From contig CM060849.1 of the NCBI GenBank assembly GCA_030737835.1, forward strand, positions 1,798,001-1,862,000: 64,000 bases of DNA. Reading direction: 5' to 3'. Both the position numbers and the translations under genes were made by a program. Within the stretch, counting starts at the first letter, position 1, and every line of letters begins with the position of its first letter. The notes below the pieces were generated by a model that did no database searches, was not told where the DNA came from, and saw nothing but the letters and a program-made list of their open reading frames with translations. Below are positions 1-11,432 of the stretch, piece after piece. The stretch is from Acorus gramineus (taxonomy: Eukaryota; Streptophyta; Magnoliopsida; Acorales; Acoraceae).

Positions 1-345
1 AGATTATCTACAACTTTCATGTTTATTTTAAGATCAAATAATCCCTCTAGATATTCCGAAATTAGAGCTAAACATTGAACAGGGATGCTGCCAGTATTCT
101 CATCGCCGGGGTATATTTGGAAAAATACCCATAACTTTTACTACATGAATCCAGTTGATCTAATTCCACTTTTTTACGAAAGATAACTCAAAATTGGAAA
201 TCTCATAATAAAATCATATTTAAACCTCTTCATCTTGGATTTTAACAAAATCAAATCCAAATACCAAATCGGAAGTACGTAACTTCTAAGAGAAAAATTT
301 TGTAGCCAAATTTTCAATCAGAGCGCTCCAAATGACACCGGCATA
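1..345 (-). mobile_element. Tail of a Tekay-like LTR (U3 type B), cut by window edge
   Basis: Only the last part of a minus-oriented LTR is visible. It ends in GACACCGGCATAACA, the reverse complement of the LTR start TGTTATGCCTGTGTC seen at 63685, and closely matches 22560-22907 and 60000-60319. The sequence immediately right of it is the internal part of another LTR, so this copy appears to have inserted into that one. Its left part lies outside the window. Confidence 0.8.
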
Positions 346-865
346 ACAGACTAAGTCTTTAATTCAAAGACATATTAAATACCAGAATACATAATCAACT
401 GTCTTGTGAGAGCCAATATAAAACAAAGACATCAACATACAAGTACTGTGCCCAAGCACGAGTAACAATACATACAAGGAAAAAGGGGGATGCTGATGGC
501 CTCTCACTCGCAAGACCCAAAACGCGAACGCTGCTCCGCTACTGGTGCTACGCCTCGGGGAGCTTCTCCTTTAGATCTGACTCAGCGACAACTGGAGGAA
601 AAGTATGCGAGGGGTGAGCCACACGCTCAGTGAATGGTACAATACACGCAACACAACTCATATTAACCTTTAAAATCATTAAAGTCCCTAAGATGGGAGT
701 AACTGCACAAATTGGTGGGTCGTAGCGACGCCGACCCACCACACCCTCACCCTCACCCTTTAGAGGTGACATAGGACTTTTGGGAGAGATTAGACTGCTC
801 TACACCCTTGGTCCACCGGTAGCCCTTTCCCGGGTAGCCTCTACCTGGTATACTCCCATGGTCAG
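346..865 (-). mobile_element. Fragment of a minus-oriented Tekay-like LTR
   Basis: The fragment begins about 165 bp inside an LTR (compare 20500 onward), with the conserved GAGAGCCAATATA block and the GAGGGGTGAGCCACACGCTCAGTGAATGG hairpin region. The CACCCTCACCCTCACCC stretch follows. It stops where another LTR starts with TGTCATGCC at 866. The missing first part presumably lies left of the window, on the far side of the LTR tail at 1-345. Confidence 0.75.
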
Positions 866-1394
866 TGTCATGCCCCAGGGCGGCCGTCCCCGAGACGTGG
901 CAATAATGAAATATCAGCTATCAATACCTGAGGTCAATAAAGACTCCAACAACACACAAGGTGGCAAAGCAAAGATAATGATAACTGACTGAAAAGCGGA
1001 AGCATAATATATAAACAATGTCTGTAAACCAAAAACATTATTACAGACTTGAATACACAATCACTGTCCTGTGAGAGCCAAGTCTAGTCCAAATAAAATA
1101 CAACCTCTGCCACATGCACGATTTACAATACATAAAATGTCTCTCAGACTGCTGACAGCCTCGCACTGCCACCCGTCGAAAAAAGCTCCACGCCCATAAG
1201 ACCACGCCACAGGAAAGCTCCAGCTCCACGCCCAACACTGCCCCTGAAAAGAAACAGTATGCGAGGGGTGAGCTACAAGCTCAGTGAGTGGCTGGAAACC
1301 AATCACCATTACACAGTTCAATGCTAACACAATTTCCTTTCAAGGAAAAACATGGGTAAAAACCCAATGGATAACAAGGTCACGCGGCGGCGCG

Positions 1395-1624
1395 ACCAAC
1401 CTCACCCTCACCCTCACTCCCGGAGGAAGACTCTTGGGACTTTTGGGGAGAGACCATACCGTTGGTCAAAGAGACGCGGAATTACTGGTCCACACAACAC
1501 TACTGGATCACCAACCTCACCCTCACCCTCACTCCCAGAGGGAGACTCTTCAGTCTCTTGGGGAGAGACCATACCGTTGGTCGAAGAGACCCGGAATTAC
1601 TGGTCTACACAACACTACTGGATC
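1395..1624. repeat. 115-bp tandem duplication inside an LTR
   Basis: Two adjacent copies (about 1395-1509 and 1510-1624) both run from ACCAACCTCACCCTCACCC to ACACTACTGGATCA. Other LTRs (for example 5540-5670) have one copy, so this is a duplication private to this LTR. It doubles the G-quadruplex-like tract. Confidence 0.85.
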
Positions 1625-2526
1625 ATCTACATCGAGATAACTACCCAACGATGTCTTTGAACATCGATACGCAACCAAACCCAACAACTATGGGAACGGA
1701 CAAACCACGAATGGGTCACGCGGCGACGTGTCTTCACCTCATCCTCACCCTCACCCTTTACAGGTGACATAGGACTTTTGGAGAGATTAGACTCCTCTAC
1801 ACCCTTGGTCCACCGGTAGCCCTTTCCCCGGGTAGTCTCTACCTGGTATACTCCCACGATCAATACGCTTCCGAACGCATCGGTAGTACCTACAGATGGG
1901 AGCCCTCTGTCAGGAAATCTTTTCCAACGCCGGGGAGTTCCTACACGGATCCAACAAAGGGGAGAACGATTCCACGCTCGCAATATCATTCGTTAGCCCT
2001 CTCCCGGGTAGCCTCTACCTGGTATACCCCCCATGATCAATACATCTTGCCGCATGCATCGATAGTACCTACAGGTGGGGCCCTCTGTCAGGACAGCTAC
2101 AACCCGGGCCGCTTCAACACGGACGACATTGGGAGGAAACACTCCATGTTCACAAAGCGAACCCAATGGAAAAACAACTACTCTCGATAATCACATATCG
2201 ATAATATCAAATACTATTGTACTCCCACACGGTTGCGTCGCTCGGACACAAGGGGGTTGCCTCTGCTCTCACGCAGAAATAATCCCAAGGCACATAACCC
2301 AACAGGCGGTTCATATACACGCCTAGCACGGGTAGGCCTATCATCATGCCCCAACTACCGGCTTAACAAAACCGATAAGAAAATGAATTCTTCTGAATTC
2401 CAAATAAATGCATCGCTCGGATGCACGGGGTGATTACATCGCTAGCGCTCTAACTAATAAGGTACAACCCGACAGCGGGTCATACCCACGCCTATTTCAG
2501 ATAGGCCTATCAGTTTTAACATGCGC

Positions 2527-2566
2527 ATATATATATATATATGTATGTATGTATGTATATATATAT
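2527..2566. repeat. (AT)n/(GTAT)n microsatellite in LTR
   Basis: Alternating AT runs flank four GTAT units. Homologous positions in other LTRs (about 6648 and 37743) have only a short AT tract. Confidence 0.9.
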
Positions 2567-3122
2567 CCAGGAGAATTATATCTAGCTATGTGCATGAACC
2601 GTATGCACAATCATCTAATAATTGACCATAAGGGTGGTGACCCCTAACATGGATTTACATCATAAACAACAAATCATAAAACATGCATACATGGTATGGC
2701 CCACTTAAACATGCATACGTGGCCATTAATCATATAAGCACACAAGGCATAACTTAAGCATGCGTTGGATATCACCAACTTAAAAGAAAGTTTGTAGAGG
2801 TTAAGCTAGGTTTAACCTGGGTTTTGGAGAGTGGATTTAGAGAGTGATTTGGTGTAGGAAATGGGTTTCTCTCTCACTTTCTCTCTCAAGGGTTTTTGAA
2901 ATGGTGGTGTGGGGGGTGTAGGCTTGTGAATATTGATGATTGGGAATGTGGGTTGTTGTGGGTTATTGATTGTTATAGATTATGAATAAATGCTTAGAGA
3001 CCCCCCTATTTATAGTAAAAGGGGTGTAGGAGAGTGTTTACTGGACAATAGATCAAAATGGATAATAAGGTGCTTGATTTGACCTCCCATTAGATCTTTG
3101 TTCTATGACAGAGTCCAGGTGA

Positions 3123-3150
3123 GGGGCGGCTACTTGAGAGTAGCCGCCCC
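3123..3150. other. Perfect 12-bp inverted repeat (hairpin)
   Basis: GGGGCGGCTACT, the loop TGAG, then AGTAGCCGCCCC. It is the best example of a hairpin type that recurs across the Tat-like element. Confidence 0.9.
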
Positions 3151-4180
3151 CATCATAACCTGCCAAACGTCCTATCTCTGACAGGCTATGGTTTGGGTCG
3201 ATTACCAAGGTTGAACCGGCTGAGATAGGGCGGCTAAAAGGGACAATCATGCTTGCTTTGTGTCCCATCCAGGAAGGCCATTTGGGGTCAGTTTGGGGGG
3301 CGGCTAGTTGGAACTAACCGCCCGGTATTGGGCGGCTACCTGTAAGTAGCCACCCCTGTCTAGGCTCTTAGATATTTCTAAGTTTGGACTTAGGGTTTCC
3401 GGTTTTGGTTTCTTAGAGAGTTTTCTATTTAGATGTCCAAATGTGATTTTTTCCAATATTACTTGAAGTAAATTTCTTTTATTTGGACGGTCAAAATTAG
3501 GGTATCTACAATTGTCCCTCATCGGATGGAGTCTTTGTGTGAAACAGAAAGACTTCGATCGATGATAAGGAAAGAGACCCTTATTTTGGCCGGCCCAACC
3601 TTCAAGAAGTTTAGGACACATGACCAAATACCATTCAGGGAGGTAATTTAGGTCATCAGAGACTGGGTTTTGACTAGAATGGTTATCTAAGGACTGATCC
3701 AGGTGGGAGAGTGAGTAAAAGTAAGGAAGCGAGTGATCCAACCCTCGGACGGGGTTCTTAGCCATCGTGCACGGAGTAGCCCGGCGTCAGTTTCCTTGTG
3801 CCTACCGTACCCATGCTTGGGTAGCTCAGCAAATCAAGGGGATATCGTAGACAGAAAGTAAAATAAAGTGTGTTTGATTTGGTGAATTGGATCATTCAAA
3901 AGACAAAGATTCCAGAAAAGAACCAGAACTGAAGAAATTTGAACTGAATGGTACTAGAAATTGTGGTAAAACTTCAAAAAAGTTGTGTTTGATCAGGTAA
4001 GACTTGGAAATAAACCAATACATGGCAATTTGTTTTTAGAAAACCTGGACATAATTGTGTTTGAGAAGCAGGCAGGGGGCGGCTAGTGGTGTTTAGTCGG
4101 CAAGGAGGGGCGGCTAATTGTGTTTAGCCGTCGGCCAGGGGGCGGTTACTTGCGAGTAGCCGCTGCCCGACTTGGTCCCT

Positions 4181-4187
4181 TATAACC
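4181..4187 (+). promoter_or_regulatory. Candidate TATA box of the antisense PMD gene
   Basis: CTTATAACC lies about 190 bp before the ATG at 4375 and is followed by a CT-rich leader. The second copy has TTATAATAAA at about 44090. It is a motif match plus position only. Confidence 0.45.
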
Positions 4188-4374
4188 GAAAAGGACCCTC
4201 TCTCTCCCGCACGTTTTCAAAAACGGTTCTTCTCCCTCCAACACTTCTTCTTCTTCATTTCAAACCAAAAAACTTGGATTTCCTTGGTTTTGATTCACCC
4301 TAGATCACTCCTTTCTTCTTGATTTCGAAGCCCTAGTTTCCTTTGGGGTTTTCTTTTTCGCAAAATCGGAGGAG

Positions 4375-5021
4375 ATGACGAAGGGGAAGAGAACGGCTTC
4401 AATGATGAAGCACCTAAGGTCTTCCCGAGAGTAGAGGGGGGCTGTCTCGGGGTCCAGCTTGTTGGAGAGTGATGGAGTAGAGAGGAGGGTCGCGGAGGAG
4501 GTGACCCAAAAGGCGGAGACGCCATTGGTGGGCATGGGTGGAGGTGTGGGTGCATCCTCGGGGGCTGTCCCGGGGGTAGGGGGTGGTGTGATAGGGTATA
4601 CATGCAAGAGGAGGCGTGGGGTTCCATCGGTGGTGGCCGAAGGCGCGGGTTTGGAGGCCGGAGGGTCGGCCGTAGGTGTAGGTGGAGAAGTAGGGGCTGA
4701 GGGGATTGGTGAGGAGGTGCAAGCATCGTTAGATGCTATTGTGGGGATGCTGGATAGGGAGGCAGTAGAGGCTAGGGCTGAAGAGGAGGAGAGAAGGGTT
4801 ATGGGGGTTTTTGAGGCATTGGATTCAGATGCGGTGGGCATAGAGGAAGGTGAGGATGTTGGGGTTGGGGCCGAAGAGGCCGTGAGTGTTGGGATTGAGG
4901 CCACAGAGGCCGAGGGTGTTGGTGCAGAGGAGGCCGAGGAGGTCGTGATCGAGGAGGAGGGGGATGGCGAGGAGGGAGATGATCTTGACGAGGCTGAGGT
5001 GGGGACTCCTGGGGCCACACT
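4375..5021 (+). pseudogene. PMD-gene N-terminal exon, antisense in Tat-like element (broken)
   Basis: An ATG after a plausible leader opens a frame beginning MTKGKRTASMMKHLRSSRE, then a TAG at 4432. The same frame stays open to 5021 as a low-complexity Gly/Val/Glu/Ala-rich region with acidic runs such as EEERRV and EEEGDGEEGDD. It is then cut by the LTR starting at 5022 and appears to resume at 23361 with PMD sequence. Low-complexity N termini before the PMD core are usual in plant mobile-domain proteins, whose function is not established for transposon copies. The in-frame TAG recurs in the second copy (44343), so it is old or the true start lies downstream. Linking this exon to 23361 is inference from order and orientation. 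Confidence 0.6.
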
Positions 5022-8000
5022 TGTCACGCCCCAGGGCGGCCGTCCCCGAGACGTGGCAATAATAAAATATCAGCTATCAATACATGAGGTCAATAAAGAC
5101 TCCAACAACAACACACAAGGTGGCAAAGCAAGGATAATGATAACTGACTGAAAAGCGGAAGCATAATATATAAACAATGTCTGTAAACCAAAAACATTAT
5201 TACAGACTCGAATACACAATCACTGTCCTGTGAGAGCCAAGTCTAGACCAAAGAAAATTTAACCCGTGCCACATGCACGATTTACAATACATACAATGAC
5301 TCTAGGACTGCTAAAGCCTCGCACTCACCACCCGCCGGAAGAACGCTCAACGCCCACAAGACCACGCCACAGGAAAGCTCCATCTCCACGCCCAACACTG
5401 CCCATGAAAAGAAACAGTATGCGAGGGGTGAGCTATAAGCTCAGTGAGTGGCTGGAAACCAATCACCATACAACAGTTCAATACATAAACAATTCCCTTT
5501 CAAGATAAACATGGGTGGAAACCCATGGATAACAGGGTCACGTGGCGGCGCGACCAACCTCACCCTCACCCTCACTCCCGGAGGGAGACTCTTGGAACTT
5601 TTGGGGAGAGACCATACCGTTGGTCGAGGAGACCCGGGATTACTGGTCCACACAACACTACCGGATCATCTACATCGAGATAACTACCCAACGATGTCTT
5701 TGAACATCGATACGCAACCGGACCCAACAACTATGGGAACGGACGAACAACGAATGGGTCACGAGGCGACGTGTCTTCACCTCATCCTCACCCTCACTCC
5801 CGGAGGGAGACTCTTGGGACTTTTAGAAGAGACTTAGACTGCTCTACACCCTTGGTCCACCGGTAGCCCTTTCCCCACGTAGCCTCTACCTGGTATACTC
5901 CCACGATCAGTACGCTTCCGAACACATCGGTGGTACCTACGGATGGGAGCCCTCTGTCAGGACAGCTTTTCCAACGCCGGGGAGTTCCTACATCGGATCC
6001 AACGAAGGGGAGAACGATTCCATGCTCGCAATATCATTCGTTAGCCCTCTCCCGGATAGCCTTTACCTGGTACACTCCCACGATCAGTACGCTCCCGAAC
6101 GCATCGGTGGTACCTACGGATGGGAGTCCTCTGTCAGGACAGCTACAACCCGGGCCTCTTCAACACAGACGACATTGGGAGTAAACATTCCATGTTCGCA
6201 AAGCAAACCCAATGGAAAAACACTACACTCGATAATCACATATCGATGATAGCGAACACTATTGTACTCCCACACGGTTGCGTCGCTCGGACACAGGGGG
6301 GGTGTCACGCCCCGACTACCGGCTTAACAATCCGATAAGATAATGAATTCTCCTGAATTCCAAACGAGTGCATCGCTCGGATGCACGGGGCGATTACATC
6401 GCTAGAGCTCTAACTAATAAGGTACAACCCGACAACGGGTCATACCCATGCCTATCCCAGATAGACCCATCAGTTTTTAACCGGCTTAACAATCCGATAA
6501 GATAATGAATTCTCCTGAATTCCAAAAGAGTGTATCGCTCGTATGCACGGGGCGATTACGTCGCTAGAGCTCTAACTAATAAGGTACAACCCGACAGCGG
6601 GTCATACCCACGCCTATCCCAGATAGGCCCATCAGTTTTTAACATGCGCATATAAATATATCCAGGAGAATTTTATATCTAGCTATGTGCATGAACCATA
6701 TGCACAATCATCTAATAATTATAGGGACACTCCCTAACATGAATTTACATCATAATAAATCATACCAGATATACTCTAACATGCGTTGGATATCGCCAAC
6801 TTAAAAGAAAGGGTCAAGCGCGATCTCGCGCACTAACAGGTGCATACCAATATTCCAAACGAACCTGAGTCGAGTAGGAAATCGCATCTACTTACTCAGT
6901 TCGTTCAGAGGGAGAGGGTGAGAGCGAGAGATATCATCATCTCATAAAGATGGTCATAGCTTTGCCCCATTAGCATGGGCGCAACAACTACACCACGCCC
7001 TCGAGTCTTATCGCAAGGGAATATTAGGCAGGTGCCCGTTATTAACCCAGACCTAAATAATGCTGGATATCCCAATTAATATGGTGGGAGTAGTATTACA
7101 ATACTACCTAAGGCATGCCATATTCTATACATCCATACACATTACACAAATACATGCCCATACTAGAGGGGCTCATGCAACACAATCATTCATACATGAA
7201 TACAATACATGTATATAAGCCTAGCATGCAAGATATCTACATATTATAGCTTAAGCATGGCCATACTACTTATCTACACAAGTAGTATAGCTAGGGGGAC
7301 CCATCGAGGCGCGACGCGCGACTACGCGCACCGAGCACATCCCGAGAGGGGGGGGGGGATTGTAATCGAACCACTCACCATAGAACCCGGGACCTCGCGC
7401 ATCCCATCCGACGAGATCTGCAAGGTAAGGGCATCAAATTTGATGAGTAACATCACAATTTAACACTTAGAATTTACTAGAAATGCCAAAAACTTAGACA
7501 TGCACGCATACGGGCTCGCACGCATGCAAGCACGCGCGTACGCACGCATGCCTGAGTGCCCCAGCACCTACCCGAGACCCTGGGCAGCCCCACGCATGCC
7601 CCAGCACGCGCACGCACGCGCACGCACGTGCGCGCGCGCACTGGCACCCAGCCGCGCGCCCAGACACACGCCCAGGCACACTGCCCCGCGCGCACGCCCT
7701 GCGCGCACCCCGCTCGCTGCCAGCGTCCGCGCGCACCCGCGCGCCAGCTCCCGTGCGCACGCGCACGCGCGCGCACCTGCCAGTGCCCCTCTGCGCACGG
7801 ACAGACCAGCGCGCGAGTCCGTATCCTTCTCCTGCTAGTGCCCCTCTGCGCGTGAAATTTACTAGAAATACCAAATACTCGGACAAGTTCATGAAAGGCA
7901 ACTTGAGAGAGAGAAGATCAACAACAACAACACTTACACAACCGTAGACTTGCACTTGCACCTTCTCCTTCACTTCTCTTTGAGGAGATAATACAAACAC

Positions 8001-8571
8001 TTGGGGGGGGGGGGAAGAGAGAAGAGAGAGCCAAGAAAGTGTAGACGTGTGAGTGGGAGAGAGAGAGGGAGAGATATTTTGGCACACAAATATCTAGAGG
8101 AGGGATAGAAATGACCTAGTTATCCTTGACTAGAAATTCTGAGCATGCTTCACTATAACAGCCATAACTTCCTCAATATAGCTCCGAATTGCACAATTCA
8201 AAGTCCGTTGGAAAGCCAAGAAGATTATCTACAACTTTCATGATATACCACGATCAAATAATCCCTCCAGCTATTCCGAAATGTGAGCTAAACATTGAAC
8301 AGGGCTGCTGCCAGAATTTTTCATCCCCGGGGTATACTTGGAAAAATACCCATAACTTTTACTATAGGAATCCAGTTGATCTAATTCCACTTTTGTATGA
8401 AAGCTAACTCGAAACTGAGCATCTCAGAACAAAATCATATTTAAACCTCTTCATCTTAGATTTTAACAAAATCAAATCCAAATACCAAATTGGAAATACA
8501 TAACTTCGAGGAGAAAAAAATTATGTAACCAAATTTTCAATCAGAGCGCTCCAAATGACACAGACATAACA
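5022..8571 (-). mobile_element. 3' LTR (3550 bp) of minus-strand chromovirus
   Basis: It runs from TGTCACGCCCCAGGGCGG to GACACAGACATAACA, directly followed by a polypurine tract and the end of integrase on the same strand, which fixes its identity as the 3' LTR. It carries the full set of family landmarks: CACCCTCACCC tracts, the GAATTC-rich block, a GC-rich tract at 7500-7850, GAGATCTGCAAGG (7411) and CCACTCACC (7370). U3 is type B (ends ATTTGGAGCGCTC on the minus strand). Confidence 0.9.
6319..6642. repeat. 162-bp tandem duplication in LTR
   Basis: Two copies (6319-6480 and 6481-6642) start with CCGGCTTAACAATCCGATAA and end with CATCAGTTTTTAA. The related LTR at 36270 has one copy (from about 37574). 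Confidence 0.9.
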
Positions 8572-8584
8572 TTCTTCCCCCCTT
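8572..8584 (-). promoter_or_regulatory. Polypurine tract
   Basis: On the minus strand AAGGGGGGAAGAA abuts the 3' LTR start TGTTATG. This is the plus-strand DNA priming site during reverse transcription. Confidence 0.9.
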
Positions 8585-8619
8585 AGGAAATTTTGTCCAC
8601 AAAATTAATACAAAAACAT

Positions 8620-11432
8620 CTAGGAAGGGAAAAGATGTGGATATGCGCCACGCATGGCGTCCTCGCGCTCCCAAGTGGCCTCGACACCAGAACGGTGCTG
8701 CCATCGCACCTTAACCAGCTGGACGGTCTTGGTGCGGAGCCTCTTCTCGCGTCGGTCCAGGATCTCGATCGGCTGCTCCACGAATGACAAGTCCGGCTCG
8801 AAGACGAGCGGCTCGAACGGAATAACGTGAGCAGGATCGTGGACGTAACGCCTCAGCTGCAAGACATGGAAGACGTCATGGGCTTGAGCCAACTGTGGGG
8901 GCAGGGCTATGCGATAGGCCACCTCTCCAATCTGCTCAAGGATGAGAAACGGCCCAATGTAACGCGGACTCAGCTTGCCCCGCACACCGAAACGGAAGAT
9001 GCCCTTCGTCGGGGACACCTTCAGGAAAACATGGTCACCAACCTCGAAGGCGAGCTCATGGCGACGACGATCGGCGTAGCTCTTCTGACGGCTCTGAGCG
9101 ACTCGGATACGCTCACGAATCGTCTTGACCATCTCTGAATCTCTGGTCCCTCCAACTGGCGCTCTCCGACCTCGTCCCAACACAAGGGGGACCTGCAGCT
9201 GCGGCCATAGAGCGCTTCATATGGTGCCATCCGAATACTCGAGTGGTAGCTGTTGTTGTAGGCGAACTCCACCAACGGGAGATGCCTCTCCCAATTGCCC
9301 CCAAAGTCGAGAACGCAAGCTCGCAGCATGTCCTCCAGGGTCTGAATCGTCCTCTCTGACTGGCCGTCCGTCTGTGGATGAAACGCTGTACTGAAGTGGA
9401 GGTTCGTACCAAGGGCGTGCTGAAGGCTACGCCAGAACCTCAAAGTAAACCTCGCGTCTCTATCAGAAATGATGCTGACGGGAGTGCCATGGAGACGAAC
9501 AATCTCGGAGACAAACAACTGTGCTAGGGTGTCCAGAGAATCGGTGAGTCGAATGGGGAGGAAATGAGCGGACTTAGTCAGTCGGTCGACGATTACCCAG
9601 ATGGCATCGCGACCCGAACGTGACCTTGGCAAACCCGAAACGAAGTCCATGGTGATCTGCTCCCACTTCCACTGAGGAATCTCAATGGACTGCAGCTTCC
9701 CCGCAGGACGCTGATGTTCCGACTTCACCTGCTGGCATACCAAGCAACGGGCAACAAAACGGCCAATATCCGCCTTCATCCCGCGCCACCAGTAGCCACG
9801 ACGAAGGCCCCTATACATCTTCGTGCCACCAGGATGCACTGTGTACCTCGAACGATGGGCCTCGTCCAAGATCTTCTGCTTCAACTCTGCGTCGTCAGGA
9901 ATGCATACTCGACCTCTGAACCGCAGGATTCCGTCCTCGCGAATCTGGTAGTCCGGACGCTTGCCCCGGGCGACACCTTCAGAGAGGACTAGAAAGTGAG
10001 GATCCTGCCCCTGAGCCGTGCGGATCTCGTCGAGAAGAACGAGCTGCACCACTAGCCTGGCCAAAAAGCCACCCGCAGATGTCTTTCGAACGCTGATCCA
10101 GCAAGCGGCCTCCTCCAGAAGCCTCCAACGACATACAGCCAAGTGGGCGGCCATGCCCAAGGGCTGCCTGCTGAGAGCATCGGCCACGACATTCGCCTTA
10201 CCCGGATGGTAAGCGATGTCATAGTCATAGTCCTTCAGGAACTCGACCCAACATCTCTGACGCATGTTGAGCTCTGGCTGGGACTGCAAGTAAGTCAGGC
10301 TCTTGTGATCGGTGAAGAGCTCGAACTCCTCGCCATAGAGGTAGTGCCTCCACATCTTCAGCGCAAAGATGATCGCTGCTAACTCCAAATCGTGGGTGGG
10401 GTAATTCTGCTCATGGGGCTTCAACTGACACGACGCGTAAGCCACAACCTTACCGTACTGCATCAGGACGCAACCCAAACCCAGCCGCGATGCATCAGAG
10501 TAGACTGCGAATCCACCACTCCCAGACAGAATGGTAAGAACTGGCGCTGAGGTGAGTCTTCGCTTCAACTCCAGGAAGCTCTCCTCGCAAGATGGGGACC
10601 ACTCGAACCGGACATCCTTCCGAGTGAGGCGGGTCAGAGGAACAGCTATCTTCGAGAAACCCTCGACAAACCTCCGATAATAACCCGCCAAACCCAGGAA
10701 GCTCCGAATCTCGGTGGGGTTCGACGGTCACCGCCAATTCGACACGGCGAGCGTCTTGTCCGGGTCCACAGATATACCCTCGCCGGAAATCACGTGGCCT
10801 AGAAAGGCCATACGCTCCAACCAAAACTCGCACTTACTGAACTTGGAAAAACAACTGATGTCGGGCCAAAGTCTCCAAGACAGTGCGGAGATGGTCAGCG
10901 TGCTCCTCAAGACTCCTCGAGTACACCAGAATATCATCGATGAAGACTACTACGAAGGAGTCGAGGAAGGGCTGAAACACCCGGTTCATCAGATCCATGA
11001 AGGCTGCCGGTGCATTCGTCAACCCAAACGGCAGTACTCAGAACTTGTAGTGCCCATAACGGGTACGAAAGGCCGTCTTCGGAATATCCGACTCCCGGAT
11101 CTTCAGCTGATAGTAGCCCGAACGGAGATCGATCTTAGAAAAGACACGCGCTCCCTGGAGCTGGTCAAATAGATCGTCAATCCGTGGCAAGGGGTACTTG
11201 TTCTTCACGGTCCGCTTGTTCAGCTGCCTGTAATCAATACAAAGACGCAGCGAACCGTCCTTCTTCCAAACGAACAAAACAGGGGCTCCCCATGGAGAAA
11301 CACTCAAACGTGTGAAGCCCTTCTCGAGCAACTCCTCCAGCTGCTCCTTGAGCACCTTCAGCTCTGTTGGGGCCATCCGGTACGGAGCTCTCAAAATCAG
11401 CTCGGTCCCCAGAATTAGATTAATCTCAAACT
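8620..11432 (-). pseudogene. pol: Chromovirus pol: RT, RNase H, integrase, chromodomain-like end (decayed)
   Basis: Reading down the minus strand: RT from about 11432 ([29 protein letters not shown], then FIDDILVYS, the catalytic YIDD-type box), RNase H (VYSDAS, HDLELAA, FTDHKSL, NVVADALSRQ, giving all four acidic positions) and the HHCC integrase finger (ending CLVCQQVK). The integrase core follows ([24 protein letters not shown], so D, D and E are present), and the end is a chromodomain-like KVRWQHRSGVEATWE...YPHLF. Breaks: TGA at about 11037 before [13 protein letters not shown], a frameshift near 10850, TGA at about 10728 and a 13-bp deletion near 9145. Gag, protease and the start of RT are missing, because at 11432 the sequence flips to a plus-strand integrase copy. 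It cannot make an active protein. Confidence 0.92.

Larger units (their letters stand above)
866..2787 (-). mobile_element. Truncated minus-oriented Tekay-like LTR
   Basis: It starts with the LTR terminus TGTCATGCCCCAGGGCGGCC and follows the same order as the complete LTRs at 5022 and 36270. It stops abruptly after CAACTTAAAAGAAAG, where the other copies continue into a GC-rich tract. At that point the sequence changes to Tat-like element DNA, so about 1.7 kb of this LTR is missing. The left flank is GTCAG, with no matching duplication found on the right because of the truncation. Confidence 0.8.
2788..4374 (+). repeat. Left copy of Tat-like terminal region, leading to PMD gene
   Basis: This non-coding stretch matches 39960-40869 plus 43563-44285. 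It contains several GGGCGGCTA/TAGCCGCCC hairpins (3123-3150, about 3299-3360 and 4078-4165). On the plus strand it ends as a typical Pol II leader: TATAA at 4181, a CT-rich stretch (4200-4260), then ATG at 4375. I see no protein-coding signal in it. The left edge at 2788 is an abrupt junction with a truncated LTR. Confidence 0.75.

Noticed and set aside
4295..5027. Minus-strand Ser/Pro/Thr-rich frame of 240 codons opposite the PMD N terminus
   Set aside because: It is the shadow of the Gly/Val/Glu-rich plus-strand exon, with no recognisable domain. The plus strand has the leader, ATG and downstream PMD exons.
6305..6325. A second TGTCACGCCCC inside the LTR at 5022, suggesting another LTR start
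   Set aside because: The same TGTCACGCCCCAACTACCGG is at the equivalent internal place at 37559 and is followed by different sequence (CCGGCTTAACAATCC), not by the LTR-start block. It is an internal similarity.
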